64,000 nt of DNA from Leifsonia shinshuensis (GCF_013410375.1 NZ_JACCFL010000001.1:2356001-2420000); one strand, 5' to 3'. Positions 1 through 9,342 are shown, counted from the stretch's first letter. Notes: a model not told the origin generated them from the sequence alone. A program made the numbers and translations.

Positions 1-537
1 GCCGCCCTGGTCGGTGGCGCCGTCTCGATGGCGCTCGGCGAGTATGTGTCGGTGAGCAGCCAGCGCGACAGCGAGCACGCCCTCATCGCCAAGGAGCGCA
101 CGGAGCTGGCCGAGATGCCGGACGAGGAGCTCGCCGAGCTCGCCGGCCTCTACGAGTCGCAGGGCCTGAAGCCGGAGACCGCACGCCAGGTGGCGCTCGA
201 GCTCACCGAGCACGACGCCCTCCGGGCGCACCTCTCCGCGGAGCTGGGGATCGACATGGACGACGTCGTCAGCCCGTGGCACGCGGCGATCGCCTCGGCG
301 ATCTCGTTCACGATCGGCGGCATCCTGCCGCTTCTGACGATCCTGACGCCGCCGGAGATCCGCATCCCGCTCACGTTCGTGATCGTTCTGATCGCGCTGG
401 CCGCCACCGGCTACGTCGCGGCGTGGATCGGCGGCGCCTCGCGCGGCAAGGCGATGATACGCGTCGTCATCGGCGGCGCGCTGGCGCTGGCGGCCACGTT
501 CGCGATCGGTGCGCTGCTCGGCACGAAGATCGGCTGA
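1..537 (+). CDS. VIT1/CCC1-type iron/manganese transporter, C-terminal part (5' end outside window)
   Basis: The reading frame is open to the left edge, so only the C-terminal part is present. Before the first ATG at 28 the frame already reads AALVGGAVS, and the following MALGEYVSVSSQRD is the hallmark of the VIT1/CCC1 family of vacuolar-type Fe2+/Mn2+ transporters, so 28 is not the true start. A charged, Glu-rich stretch follows (about residues 25-80), corresponding to the cytosolic metal-binding segment of the family. Three hydrophobic segments close the protein. The family moves Fe2+ or Mn2+ across the cytoplasmic membrane. The AMP nucleosidase gene starts 26 bases downstream. Substrate not determinable here. 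Confidence 0.85.
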   Translation, partial: AALVGGAVSMALGEYVSVSSQRDSEHALIAKERTELAEMPDEELAELAGLYESQGLKPETARQVALELTEHDALRAHLSAELGIDMDDVVSPWHAAIASAISFTIGGILPLLTILTPPEIRIPLTFVIVLIALAATGYVAAWIGGASRGKAMIRVVIGGALALAATFAIGALLGTKIG

Positions 538-563
538 CCCGCCGGCGCGCGGGAGGGGGAGCG

Positions 564-1343
564 ATGAAGGAGAAGCAGGAGATCGTCCGGGACTGGCTGC
601 CCCGCTACACCGGGACGCCGCTGGAGGAGTTCGGCGATCACATCCTGCTCACCAACTTCGGCGACTACGTCTACCGGTTCGCGGAGTGGTACGGCGCCGA
701 GGTGCGCGGCACCGACAAGTCGATGCCGAACGCGACGGCCGACGGCATCACCATGATCAACTTCGGCATGGGCAGCCCGAACGCCGCCACGATCATGGAC
801 CTGCTCAGCGCGGTCAGCCCGAAGGCGGCGCTCTTCCTCGGCAAGTGCGGCGGCGTGAAGAAGAAGAACCAGCTCGGCGACCTGGTGCTGCCGATCGCGG
901 CAATCCGCGGCGAGGGCACGTCCAACGACTACCTGCCGCCGGAGGTCCCCGCGCTCCCCGCCTTCCAGCTCCAGCGCGGTGTCTCCACGACGATCCGCGA
1001 CTTCGGTTACGACTACTGGACGGGGACGGTCTACACCACCAACCGGCGGGTCTGGGAGCACGACGACACGTTCAAGACGTACCTGCGGCAGACCCGTTGC
1101 ATGGCGGTGGACATGGAGACCGCGACGGTGTTCGCGGCCGGGTTCGCCAACCACATCCCGAGCGGGGCGCTGCTGCTGGTGTCCGACCAGCCGATGATCC
1201 CGGAGGGCGTCAAGACCGCCGAGAGCGACCGCAGCGTGACGGCGCAGTTCGTCGAGCGGCACATCCGGATCGGCGTGGAGTCGCTGCGGCTGGTGCGCCG
1301 GAACGGGCGCAGCGTCAGGCACCTGCGGTTCGAGGACGCCTGA
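564..1343 (+). CDS. amn: AMP nucleosidase, short form
   Basis: 259-residue cytoplasmic enzyme expected to hydrolyse AMP to adenine and ribose 5-phosphate. It looks like the short form made only of the nucleoside-phosphorylase-like catalytic domain; proteobacterial Amn has an extra N-terminal domain. Visible landmarks are NFGMGSPNAAT (about 68), the glycine-rich FLGKCGGV (about 93) and AVDMETATVFAAGF (about 187), the nucleoside-binding Met-Glu motif of the PNP/UDP family. The ATG at 564 follows a GGGAGGGGGAG ribosome-binding site. It converges on the FAD oxidase gene with a 16-base gap. Family is clear; AMP rather than another nucleoside is inferred from overall similarity. Confidence 0.85.
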   Translation: MKEKQEIVRDWLPRYTGTPLEEFGDHILLTNFGDYVYRFAEWYGAEVRGTDKSMPNATADGITMINFGMGSPNAATIMDLLSAVSPKAALFLGKCGGVKKKNQLGDLVLPIAAIRGEGTSNDYLPPEVPALPAFQLQRGVSTTIRDFGYDYWTGTVYTTNRRVWEHDDTFKTYLRQTRCMAVDMETATVFAAGFANHIPSGALLLVSDQPMIPEGVKTAESDRSVTAQFVERHIRIGVESLRLVRRNGRSVRHLRFEDA

Positions 1344-1359
1344 CGCCGCGCCTCGGCGG

Positions 1360-2748
1360 TCAGTGGCCGGTCAGGGGGGCCATCGCGCGCGCGATGACCG
1401 AGCGGCGCCCCGTGGCGCGCTCCTCCAGGTCCGCGCCCTCCATCGCGACGAGCCCCGCGTTGGCCCCGAGGAACCGCAGCGGCTCCGGCTCCCAGCGCGG
1501 CGAGCGGTGCCCGACCCACGGCAGCGCCGTGAGCCCGGTGCTGCGGTGCGCGATCAGGTCGGCCAGCGTACGCCCGGCGAGATTCGTGGTACTGAGGCCG
1601 TCGCCCACGTAGCCGCCGGCCCAGGCCTCGCGCGCGTCGCGGTCGAGACCGACCGCCGCGTGCCAGTCGCGCGGGACGCCCAGCGGGCCGCCCCAGTGGT
1701 GCGTGATGCGGACGCCCGCGACCGCGGGGAACAGCTCCCCGAGCGTGCGGACGAGGTGGTCGCGCACCCGCGGCGACCGGTCGTAGGACGTGTGGATGGC
1801 GCTGCCGAGGTGGTAGCGGGCGCCGCGGCCGCCGAACGCGATCCGGTTGTCGGCCGTGCGCTGGCCGTAGACGATCAGGTGGCGGAAGTCGGCGAAGGTC
1901 TGGCCGTGCTCGATGCCGATGCGGTCCCACACCGCGTCGGAGAGCGGCTCGGTCGCGATCATCAGCGAGTACAGCGGCAGGATGCGGCGGCCGACCTGGG
2001 GGAGCTGCGAGCCGTAGCCCTCCGTCGCGTTCACCACCGTGCCCGCGCTGACCGTGCGCTCGACGCCGCCGGTCCGCACCCGGACCACGCCGTCCTGCCA
2101 GCCGAGCACCTCGGTGCCCTCTGCGATGGTCGCGCCGCGGCGCTCGACCGCGCGGGCCAGCCCGCGCACCAGCTTGGCCGGGTGCACCCGCGCGCAGGCG
2201 GGCGTGAGCGTGGCGGCGACGGCGTCGGGCACGCCGTACCGGGCGCGCACGGTCTCGGTCCCGGCGAGCGACACCCGGTCGACGCCGAACTCCTCGGATT
2301 CCGCGAACTCCGCCTGCGCGGCCGCCAGCTGCACCCGGTCGCGGGCGAAGGTGACCGTCCCGCCGCGGACGTAGTCGCAGTCGATGCCCTCCGCGGCGGC
2401 GACGCGGCCGACCTCGTCGACGGTGTCGACCATCGCCTGGCGCTGCGCGACGGCCGCGTCCCGGCCGTACCGCGCGGCGAGAGCGGAGGCCGACCACGGG
2501 AACAGCGCGGAGCACCAGCCGCCGTTGCGGCCGGAGGCGCCGAAGCCGGCGACCTCCCGCTCCAGCAGCAGGATCCTCAGCCCGGGGTCGAGCTCCTGCA
2601 GGTAGTAGGCGGTCCAGAGGCCGGTGAGCCCGGCGCCGACGATCGCCACGTCGACGGTCTCGTCCCCGGCCAGTGCGGGGCGGGGCCGGAAGCCGTCCTC
2701 GGCCTCCGCGATCGAATCGAACCAGTAACCGACACTGCGGTAGTCCAC
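1360..2748 (-). CDS. FAD-dependent amine oxidoreductase (DAO family, PuuB-like)
   Basis: 462-residue flavoprotein of the glycine/D-amino-acid oxidase family. The N-terminal Rossmann motif reads VDVAIVGAGLTGLWTAYYL (about 32-50), followed by the acidic residue that binds the FAD ribose and by GASGRNGGWC, typical of the PuuB/OrdL branch that oxidises gamma-glutamylputrescine and related amines. It starts at GTG 2748 behind an AAGGAG site, since the reverse strand reads AAGGAGTGAC before GTG. It lies downstream of the aminotransferase on the same strand, separated by a hairpin (2781-2823) that may limit read-through. Context supports amine or polyamine catabolism; the exact substrate is inferred. 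Confidence 0.8.
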   Translation of the reverse strand: MDYRSVGYWFDSIAEAEDGFRPRPALAGDETVDVAIVGAGLTGLWTAYYLQELDPGLRILLLEREVAGFGASGRNGGWCSALFPWSASALAARYGRDAAVAQRQAMVDTVDEVGRVAAAEGIDCDYVRGGTVTFARDRVQLAAAQAEFAESEEFGVDRVSLAGTETVRARYGVPDAVAATLTPACARVHPAKLVRGLARAVERRGATIAEGTEVLGWQDGVVRVRTGGVERTVSAGTVVNATEGYGSQLPQVGRRILPLYSLMIATEPLSDAVWDRIGIEHGQTFADFRHLIVYGQRTADNRIAFGGRGARYHLGSAIHTSYDRSPRVRDHLVRTLGELFPAVAGVRITHHWGGPLGVPRDWHAAVGLDRDAREAWAGGYVGDGLSTTNLAGRTLADLIAHRSTGLTALPWVGHRSPRWEPEPLRFLGANAGLVAMEGADLEERATGRRSVIARAMAPLTGH

Positions 2749-2780
2749 GTCACTCCTTCGAAAGCACGCCGGATACGCCG

Positions 2781-2823
2781 ACGAGCCCGCGCCCCGCCTG
2801 AGTGGTGCGGTGCGCGGGCTCGT
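2781..2823 (-). terminator. 12-bp perfect hairpin after the aminotransferase gene
   Basis: ACGAGCCCGCGC at 2781-2792 pairs perfectly with GCGCGGGCTCGT at 2812-2823 around a 19-base loop. It lies just after the aminotransferase stop and before the oxidase start on the minus strand. There is no T-tract, so it may act as an attenuator or RNA-stabilising 3' end rather than a strong terminator. Confidence 0.6.
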
Positions 2824-2837
2824 TCCGGTGGTGCGGT

Positions 2838-4253
2838 TTACAGGTGGTTGGTCGCCTCGGTGAGCACCGACTCCAGGATCTGCCGGATCTCCACGAACTC
2901 GTCCGGGCCGATGGTGAGCGGCGGGGCGAGCTGGACGACGGGGTCGCCCCGGTCGTCGGCGCGGCAGTACAGGCCGGCGTCGAACAGCGCCTTGGAGAGG
3001 AAGCCGCGCAGCAGGCGCTCCGACTCGTCGTCGTTGAACGTCTCCTTGGTGGCCTTGTCCTTCACCAGCTCGATGCCGAAGAAGTAGCCGTCGCCGCGGA
3101 CGTCGCCCACGATCGGGAGGTCGAGCAGCTTCTCGAGCTCCGCGCGGAACAGCGGCGAGTTCTCCCGGACGCGCTCGTTGAGACGCTCCTCCTCGAAGAT
3201 GTCGAGGTTGGCCAGAGCCACGGCGGAGGACACCGGGTGCCCGCCGAACGTGTAGCCGTGGTAGAACGACGTGTTGCCGTGCTTGAAGGGCTCGTAGACC
3301 CTGTCGCTGATGATCGTCGCGCCGATGGGGGAGTACCCGGAGGTCATGCCCTTGGCGCAGGTGATCATGTCCGGCACGTAGCCGTACTGGTCGCAGGCGA
3401 ACATGTGGCCGATGCGGCCGAAGGCGCAGATGACCTCGTCGCTGACCATGAGCACGTCGTACTTGTCGCAGATCTCGCGCACCCGCTGGAAGTAGCCGGG
3501 AGGCGGCGGGAAGCAGCCGCCGGAGTTCTGCACCGGCTCGAGGAAGATCGCGGCGACGGTCTCCGGACCCTCGAACTGGATCATCTCCTCGATGCGGTTC
3601 GCCGCCCAGACGCCGAAGGCCTCGACGTCGTCGGTCGGCGCGCCCATCTCGCCGGCGCGGTAGAAGTTGGTGTTCGGGACGCGGAACCCGCCGGGGGTCA
3701 GCGGCTCGAACATCTCCTTCATGGCCGGGATGCCGGTGATCGCCAGCGCGCCCTGCGGGGTGCCGTGGTAGGCGACGGCGCGGGAGAGCACCTTGTGCTT
3801 GGTCGGGCGGCCCTGCAGCTTCCAGTAGTACTTGGCCAGCTTGAACGCGGTCTCGACGGCTTCGCCGCCGCCGGTCGAGAAGAAGACGCGGTTGAGGTCG
3901 CCCGGCGCGTAGTGCGCGAGGCGGTCCGCGAGCTCGATCGCGTTCGGGTGGGCGTAGGACCAGATCGGGAAGAAGGCGAGCTGCTCCGCCTGCTTCGCGG
4001 CCACCTCGGCGAGACGCTTGCGACCGTGGCCGGCGTTCACGACGAACAACCCGGAGAGCCCGTCGATGTAGCGCTTGCCGTGGTCGTCCCAGATGTGGTG
4101 GCCCTCGCCGCGGGTGATGATGGGGACGCCGTGGCCCTCCTCCATCACCGACTGGCGTGCGAAGTGCATCCAGAGATGGTCGCGTGCCTTCGCCTGCAGG
4201 TCTGCCTCATCGGGTGTGATGGGCTCGCCGAACGTTTCAACGGTTGTCGTCAT
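2838..4253 (-). CDS. class III aminotransferase, putrescine/amine-pyruvate type (SpuC-like)
   Basis: 471-residue PLP enzyme of the class III (omega) aminotransferases. Recognisable segments are RYIDGLSGLFVVNAGHGR (about 63), the cofactor-binding STGGGEAVETAFKLAKYYW, SDEVICAFGRIG with the PLP-contacting Asp, and ITCAKGMTSGYSPIGA, which contains the Schiff-base lysine. The KGMTSGY form is typical of putrescine-pyruvate and beta-alanine-pyruvate aminotransferases. ATG 4253 is chosen because it lies 2 bases after the stop of the Lrp gene and begins the conserved reading MTTTVETFGEP; longer starts run into the regulator. With the divergent aldehyde dehydrogenase it would convert putrescine to 4-aminobutanal and then GABA. 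Confidence 0.82.
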   Translation of the reverse strand: MTTTVETFGEPITPDEADLQAKARDHLWMHFARQSVMEEGHGVPIITRGEGHHIWDDHGKRYIDGLSGLFVVNAGHGRKRLAEVAAKQAEQLAFFPIWSYAHPNAIELADRLAHYAPGDLNRVFFSTGGGEAVETAFKLAKYYWKLQGRPTKHKVLSRAVAYHGTPQGALAITGIPAMKEMFEPLTPGGFRVPNTNFYRAGEMGAPTDDVEAFGVWAANRIEEMIQFEGPETVAAIFLEPVQNSGGCFPPPPGYFQRVREICDKYDVLMVSDEVICAFGRIGHMFACDQYGYVPDMITCAKGMTSGYSPIGATIISDRVYEPFKHGNTSFYHGYTFGGHPVSSAVALANLDIFEEERLNERVRENSPLFRAELEKLLDLPIVGDVRGDGYFFGIELVKDKATKETFNDDESERLLRGFLSKALFDAGLYCRADDRGDPVVQLAPPLTIGPDEFVEIRQILESVLTEATNHL

Positions 4254-4255
4254 GG

Positions 4256-4738
4256 TTATCGCGTTCCCCAGTTGTAGAACTGTTTGTGGAGTTTGAGGTA
4301 CACGAACGTCTCGGTGGAGAGCACTCCCTCGAGCGTCCGGATCTCGGAGTTGAGCATCGTGATGAGGTCGAGGTCGTTCTCGCACACGACCTCCGCGAGG
4401 ATGTCGTACGTGCCCGCGGTGAGGACCACGTAGTCCACCGCGGGCATCGCCGCCAGCTTGTCCGCGATCACCAGCGTGTCGCCGGAGACGCGCACGCCGA
4501 TCATCGCCTGGCGGTAGAAGCCCAGCTGCATCGGGTCGGTCACGGCCACGATCTGCATCACACCCGACTCGGTCAGCTTCTGCACGCGCTGACGCACGGC
4601 CGCCTCGCTGAGACCGACGGCTTTGCCGATCTCCGCGTAGGACTTCCGGCCGTCCACCTGCAACTGCTCGATGATCGCCTTGGAGACGTCGTCGATGACC
4701 GCAGCCTTCGTGCCGTTCGTTGCCCGAGGGGTACTCAT
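4256..4738 (-). CDS. Lrp/AsnC-family transcriptional regulator
   Basis: 160-residue regulator. An N-terminal winged helix (about 14-75; KSYAEIGKAVGLSEAAVRQRVQKL) is followed by an alpha/beta RAM effector-binding domain (about 85-155). It is the first gene of the minus-strand unit with the aminotransferase (2-base gap) and diverges from the aldehyde dehydrogenase gene. The shared 89-base region holds a good promoter for this gene and ACTGA/TCAGT half sites, so auto-regulation and control of both arms are likely. The effector is probably an amino acid or amine, inferred from context only. Confidence 0.88.
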   Translation of the reverse strand: MSTPRATNGTKAAVIDDVSKAIIEQLQVDGRKSYAEIGKAVGLSEAAVRQRVQKLTESGVMQIVAVTDPMQLGFYRQAMIGVRVSGDTLVIADKLAAMPAVDYVVLTAGTYDILAEVVCENDLDLITMLNSEIRTLEGVLSTETFVYLKLHKQFYNWGTR

Positions 4739-4744
4739 GGAGCG

Positions 4745-4773
4745 ATTCTGTCAGTGGCGAGGCGGTCTAGCAA
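4745..4773 (-). promoter_or_regulatory. promoter of the Lrp gene, likely leaderless
   Basis: Read on the minus strand, TTGCTA (4773-4768), a 17-base spacer and CAGAAT (4750-4745) form a good sigma-70-type promoter. The -10 box ends only 6 bases before the ATG at 4738, so the mRNA is probably leaderless. The spacer contains an ACTGA half site also found beside the divergent promoter. Confidence 0.6.
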
Positions 4774-4800
4774 GCGAATCCGCACATTCCTGCCCGATTC

Positions 4801-4820
4801 ACTGACGAAATCAGTAGACT
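4801..4820 (+). promoter_or_regulatory. Lrp-type operator overlapping the aldehyde dehydrogenase -10 box
   Basis: ACTGA-CGAAA-TCAGT (4801-4815) is a perfect 5-bp inverted repeat whose last base begins the -10 box TAGACT (4815-4820). That box ends 7 bases before the ATG at 4828, implying a leaderless transcript. A third half site, TCAGT, is at 4751-4755. Binding here would block polymerase. Operator role is inferred. Confidence 0.5.
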
Positions 4821-4827
4821 CCCCGGC

Positions 4828-6285
4828 ATGAGTTCACCGATGAGCACGACAACAGCACCCGAACTGCACAACTTCGTCGCCGGAGCGCGCACCGCCGCGC
4901 GCGGGAGCGACAGCATCTCCCTGATCGACCCGGCGACCGAGGACGTGTACGCCACCGCTCCCGTCTCCACCGCCGAGGACGTCGCCGACGCCTACCGGGC
5001 GGCCGAGGCCGCCTTCGAGGTCTGGGGGAACACCACCCCCGGCGAGCGCCAGCTCGCGCTGTTCCGCATCGCCGACGCGATGGAGGCGCGCGCCGAGGAG
5101 TTCGCCGACGCCGAGTCGCAGGACACCGGCAAGCCGCGCGGCACGCTGGTGGAGGACGAGATCCTGCTGTCGGTCGACCAGATCCGCTTCTTCGCCGGCG
5201 CCGCCCGCAACCTGGAGGGCCGCTCGGCGGGCGAGTACATGACGGACCACACCTCGATCATCCGCCGCGAGCCGATCGGCGTCGTCGGCCAGGTGACGCC
5301 GTGGAACTACCCGCTCAACATGGCGGTGTGGAAGTTCGCCCCCGCCCTCGCCGCGGGCAACACCACCGTGCTCAAGCCGTCCGACACCACGCCGCTCTCC
5401 ACGCTGCTGCTTGCGGAGGTCGCCAGCGAGTTCCTGCCCGCCGGCGTGCTCAATGTCGTGCTCGGCGACCGCAGCACCGGTGCGGCGATGATCGACCACC
5501 CGACGCCGCAGCTGGTGTCGATCACCGGCTCGGTGCGCGCGGGCATGGAGGTCGCCCGTGCGGCCTCCTACGACCTCAAGCGCGTGCACCTGGAGCTCGG
5601 CGGCAAGGCCCCGGTGATCGTGTTCGACGACGCCGACATCGAGAAGGCGGTCGAGGGCATCGTCGCCGCCGGCTACTTCAACGCCGGTCAGGACTGCACC
5701 GCGGCGACGCGGCTGCTGGTGCAGGAGGGCGTCCACGACGAGTTCGTCGCGGCACTCGCCCAGTACGCCCGCGCCAACGCCCGCACCGGAGCGCCGCGCG
5801 AGGACGGCATCCTCTACGGCCCGCTGAACAACGCCAACCAGCTCGCCCAGGTGAGCGGCTTCGTGGACCGGCTGCCCGACCACGCGAACATCGAGCTCGG
5901 CGGTCGCCGTCAGGGCGACCGCGGCTACTTCTGGGAGGCCACGATCGTCTCGGGGCTGCGCCAGGACGACGACGCGGTGCAGAACGAGATCTTCGGGCCG
6001 GTGCAGACCGTTCAGAAGTTCACCGACGAGGCCGAGGCGCTGCGCTGGGCGAACGGCGTGCGCTACGGCCTCGCGTCGTCGGTGTGGACGAAGGACCACG
6101 GCCGGGCGATGCGCTTCGCCAAGGGCCTCGACTTCGGCTGCGTGTGGATCAACACCCACATCCCGATCGTGGCCGAGATGCCGCACGGCGGCTTCAAGCA
6201 CTCCGGCTACGGCAAGGACCTGTCGATGTACGGCTTCGAGGACTACACGCGCATCAAGCACGTCATGTCGTACATCGGGGAGTGA
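4828..6285 (+). CDS. gamma-aminobutyraldehyde dehydrogenase
   Basis: 485-residue NAD(P)-dependent aldehyde dehydrogenase. Conserved points are [14 protein letters not shown] (about 153), the catalytic-base segment [17 protein letters not shown], and [14 protein letters not shown] with the catalytic cysteine; the GQDCTAATR form is typical of aminobutyraldehyde dehydrogenases (PatD/PuuC-like). It would oxidise 4-aminobutanal from putrescine to GABA. It diverges from the Lrp/aminotransferase unit and meets the MFS gene tail-to-tail with a 3-base gap and no terminator between. Start at ATG 4828 follows TAGACT by 7 bases; a second in-frame ATG (4840) is a weaker alternative. Confidence 0.88.
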   Translation: MSSPMSTTTAPELHNFVAGARTAARGSDSISLIDPATEDVYATAPVSTAEDVADAYRAAEAAFEVWGNTTPGERQLALFRIADAMEARAEEFADAESQDTGKPRGTLVEDEILLSVDQIRFFAGAARNLEGRSAGEYMTDHTSIIRREPIGVVGQVTPWNYPLNMAVWKFAPALAAGNTTVLKPSDTTPLSTLLLAEVASEFLPAGVLNVVLGDRSTGAAMIDHPTPQLVSITGSVRAGMEVARAASYDLKRVHLELGGKAPVIVFDDADIEKAVEGIVAAGYFNAGQDCTAATRLLVQEGVHDEFVAALAQYARANARTGAPREDGILYGPLNNANQLAQVSGFVDRLPDHANIELGGRRQGDRGYFWEATIVSGLRQDDDAVQNEIFGPVQTVQKFTDEAEALRWANGVRYGLASSVWTKDHGRAMRFAKGLDFGCVWINTHIPIVAEMPHGGFKHSGYGKDLSMYGFEDYTRIKHVMSYIGE

Positions 6286-6288
6286 GCG

Positions 6289-7680
6289 TCAGCGCCTGAC
6301 CGCGACGATGAGGGTGCCGACCGCGAGCAGCGGCAGCACCCAGAGCGACGCGACGACATAGCCGCCCGCCGGGGGCACCAGCGCCCCGGCGGGCGTCGCC
6401 GCCGCGAGCAGCAGGCCGGCCAGCGCGCTGCCGATGCTGAAGCCGACGCTGCGGACGATCTGGTTGATCGAGAGCACGCTCGCCGTCTCGGCGGCGGGGA
6501 CGCCTTCCAGGACGAGCCGCGGCATCACCGCCGAGACGCCGCCGACGCCGAAGCCGAGGACGGTCATGGCCAGCAGCACCGCGGCGAGCGAGCCGGTGCC
6601 GACCGCCAGCAGCACGGCGGCCGCGGCGACCGCGGCGGCGGAGAGCGCGAAGACGCCGCGCGCGCCGGTGCGCGGGACCATCCGCGGGGCGACACGTCCC
6701 GCGACGAACCCCAGGGCCGAGAACGGGATGAGCGCGGCTCCTGCCGCGACGCCGGGAAGCGCGAACCCGTAGCCGGAGCCGGCCGGGGTCTGCAGGAAGC
6801 GGGTGAGCAGGCTGAAGATCAGATACATCCCGACGCCGGAGACGAGCATCGCGGAGTTCGCCCGGAGCACGGCCGGCCTCCCGAGCAGCCGGAGGTCGGC
6901 CAGCGGCGCAGGGACGCGCAACTCGACGACCGCCCACGCGGCGAGCACGAGCGCGGAGAGGGCGAGGATGGCCGCGCCGACGATCGGCGGAGTCCAGACC
7001 GCGGGCTCCGCCACGACCAGCAGCACGCCCAGCGTCCCGAGGCCGAGCAGCACGGCCCCCGCGATGTCGAGCCGCGGCGTCGGACCGGGGGCGTCGCGCG
7101 GGATGCTCCGCCATGCGACCACGAGGGAGGCGACCGAGAGGACCAGTCCGAACGCGTACGCCGCGCGGAGGCCCGCGAGCTGGTCGATGAGTCCGACCAG
7201 CGGATAGCCGACGCCGATGCCGACGGTGGACGCCACCGACAGCGCCGCGATGGTGCTCGCCGAGCGCGCCTCCGGCAGCTCGGTCCGGGCGACGCTCATC
7301 AGCAGCGCGACGGCGCCGAGGCCGAGCCCCTGGAGCCCGCGTCCGGCGACGAGCACCCCGAACGCCGCGCCGGCGCCGCCCGGCAGCGGGAGCGCCGTGA
7401 GGACCCCGCCCAGCACGACGACGGCGAGCGAGCCGAGCAGCGTGACCCGGCGAAGCGGACCGGCGCCGAGCCTGCCGAGCAGCGGCCCGGCGATCGCGCC
7501 GGCGAAGAGCGTGACGGTGAGCGTCCACTGAGCGGCCGCGAGCGGCACCCGCAGGGTGGTCGCGACGGAGGTGATCAGCGGGGCGCCCAGGCTCCCGACC
7601 ACGGCGACGACGAGGGCGACGGCGACGAGCGCGGCGCTGAGCCGCGGCGCGGGCCGGTCGGAGGTCATCGCGGGCAACAC
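6289..7680 (-). CDS. MFS transporter
   Basis: 463-residue integral membrane protein with about 12-14 hydrophobic segments. GPLLGRLGAGPLRRV between the second and third segments matches the cytoplasmic loop motif of drug:proton antiporter-like MFS members, and GRGLQGLGLGAVALLMSVARTELPEARS resembles the motif seen in multidrug exporters. Substrate cannot be told. The given start is a GTG; an ATG four codons later (7668) is equally possible, and neither has a clear ribosome-binding site. It diverges from the APC permease gene. Possibly an exporter for amine-like or toxic compounds, but nothing shows this directly. Confidence 0.8.
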   Translation of the reverse strand: MLPAMTSDRPAPRLSAALVAVALVVAVVGSLGAPLITSVATTLRVPLAAAQWTLTVTLFAGAIAGPLLGRLGAGPLRRVTLLGSLAVVVLGGVLTALPLPGGAGAAFGVLVAGRGLQGLGLGAVALLMSVARTELPEARSASTIAALSVASTVGIGVGYPLVGLIDQLAGLRAAYAFGLVLSVASLVVAWRSIPRDAPGPTPRLDIAGAVLLGLGTLGVLLVVAEPAVWTPPIVGAAILALSALVLAAWAVVELRVPAPLADLRLLGRPAVLRANSAMLVSGVGMYLIFSLLTRFLQTPAGSGYGFALPGVAAGAALIPFSALGFVAGRVAPRMVPRTGARGVFALSAAAVAAAAVLLAVGTGSLAAVLLAMTVLGFGVGGVSAVMPRLVLEGVPAAETASVLSINQIVRSVGFSIGSALAGLLLAAATPAGALVPPAGGYVVASLWVLPLLAVGTLIVAVRR

Positions 7681-7793
7681 TACGCGACACGCCGTCCGGC
7701 CCTAAACATCCGTTCCTAGAGGTATGCGGGCCGGGCCTCGGTTACGCTGCCTGCACACACATCGTCGTGTGCGACTGATCCGGAAGGCATTCG
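7681..7793. promoter_or_regulatory. divergent promoter region with GCACAC/GTGTGC inverted repeat
   Basis: Between the divergent MFS and APC permease genes. GCACAC (7753-7758) and GTGTGC (7767-7772) form an inverted repeat with an 8-base spacer in the probable leader of the permease gene. GGAAGG at 7781-7786 is its ribosome-binding site. TTACGCT (7742-7748) is a possible -10 box for the permease. Confidence 0.35.
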
Positions 7794-9341
7794 ATGTCTG
7801 CAGAACCCTCGTCCTCGGCCCATCTGGAGGACGGCGAGCACCTCGCCGTCCTCGGGTACGAGGACTCCTTCAACCGGTCCATGACTCTGTGGGCCAACTT
7901 CGCTCTCGGCTTCACGTACCTCTCGCCGCTCGTCGGCGTGTACTCGCTGTTCGCGGTCGCGATGGCGACAGGGGGACCGCCCTCCATCTGGTGGATCCTC
8001 ATCGTCGGAGCCGGCCAGTTCCTGGTCTCGCTCGTCTTCGGCGAGGTCGTCTCGCAGTACCCGATCCACGGCGGCATCTACCCGTGGGCGCGGCGGCTGT
8101 GGGGCCGGCGGTACGCGTGGATGGCGGCCTGGGTCTACATCTGGGCGATGATCGTCACCATCACCGCGGTGGCGTCGTACGGCAGCGGCTTCCTCGCGAG
8201 CCTGTTCGGCCTCCCCGCCACCAAGGAGGTCACCTTCGGGCTGACCGTGCTGCTGCTGGTGGTGGCGCTCGCGCTGAACTTCACCGGCACGAAGACGCTG
8301 GCGACCGTCGCGCGTATCGGACTGTCGGCGGAGCTGATCGGCGTCATCGCCGTCGGCCTCTACCTGCTGATCTTCCAGCGCAAGCACCCGTTCTCGGTGT
8401 TCTTCGACACGATGGGCGTGCAGGGCCACGGCTCCTACCTGTTCGCGTTCCTCGGCGCCGCGCTCGCCGGGCTGTTCCTCTTCTACGGCTTCGAGGCGTG
8501 CGGCGACGTCGCCGAGGAGGTCGCGAACCCGGCCCGGCGCATCCCGGTCGCCATGATGATGACGATCCTGGTCGGTGGCGTCTCCGCGCTGTTCGCGTTC
8601 GGCGGCTACATCCTGGCCGCGCCCGACCTGGCGAAGATCGTCGCGGGCAAAGACGTCGACCCGATCCCGGAGATCCTGCAGTCCGCCCTCGGCGACGTCG
8701 GCGCCAAGATCTTCCTCGTGGTCGCGGTCACCGCGTTCCTGTCCTGCGTGCTCAGCCTGCAGGCGGCCGCGAGCCGGCTGCTGTTCTCGTTCGCACGCGA
8801 CGGGATGATCCCGGCGCACCGCTGGCTGTCGCGGGTGTCGCCGCGCACGAAGGTGCCGGTGAACGCGCTGATCGTGGCGTGCAGCATCCCGGTGCTGATC
8901 AGCCTGATCGTCTACCTCGGCCCGGACGGGCTGATCACCCAGGTGACCGCGTTCGCGGTGCTCGGCATCTACGTGGCGTTCCAGTCCGTGGTGCTCGCGT
9001 CGCTGCGGCAGCGGCTGAAGGGCTGGCGTCCCGCCGGGCCGTTCTCGCTGGGCCGCGCCGGGCTGGTCGTCAACATCCTGGCGCTGGCGTACGGCATCTT
9101 CGCGATGATCCTGCTCGCCTGGCCGACGAGCACGGGCAACTGGTTCAACGACTGGATCGTGCTGATCGGGCTCGGGATCGTCGCGGGAGCCGGGCTGCTG
9201 TACCTGTTCCTGGCGCGGCCGGACCGGGCGTCGGACGCCCCGGCGGGCGACGCCATCCGCGTGGCCGAGCTGCTGCGGGCGCGCCGGAACGGCACGACAG
9301 CCCCGGCCGCCTCCGCGGAGCCGGCCCCCGCCACCGAGTAA
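7794..9341 (+). CDS. APC-superfamily amino acid/polyamine permease
   Basis: 515-residue permease with about 12 membrane segments. The FNRSMTLWANFALGFTYLSP start, the conserved QYPIHGGIYPWARRLWGRR in segment 3 (the APC substrate-site region) and FYGFEACGDVAEEVANPARRIP identify the amino acid/polyamine/organocation family. It should import an amino acid or amine by cation symport or exchange. Start ATG 7794 has GGAAGG 8 bases upstream. The Ala/Pro-rich tail (about 480-515) is cytoplasmic and low complexity. Followed by an unusual inverted-repeat region. Neighbouring amine catabolism genes suggest an amine substrate; unproven. Confidence 0.85.
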   Translation: MSAEPSSSAHLEDGEHLAVLGYEDSFNRSMTLWANFALGFTYLSPLVGVYSLFAVAMATGGPPSIWWILIVGAGQFLVSLVFGEVVSQYPIHGGIYPWARRLWGRRYAWMAAWVYIWAMIVTITAVASYGSGFLASLFGLPATKEVTFGLTVLLLVVALALNFTGTKTLATVARIGLSAELIGVIAVGLYLLIFQRKHPFSVFFDTMGVQGHGSYLFAFLGAALAGLFLFYGFEACGDVAEEVANPARRIPVAMMMTILVGGVSALFAFGGYILAAPDLAKIVAGKDVDPIPEILQSALGDVGAKIFLVVAVTAFLSCVLSLQAAASRLLFSFARDGMIPAHRWLSRVSPRTKVPVNALIVACSIPVLISLIVYLGPDGLITQVTAFAVLGIYVAFQSVVLASLRQRLKGWRPAGPFSLGRAGLVVNILALAYGIFAMILLAWPTSTGNWFNDWIVLIGLGIVAGAGLLYLFLARPDRASDAPAGDAIRVAELLRARRNGTTAPAASAEPAPATE

Positions 9342-9342
9342 C

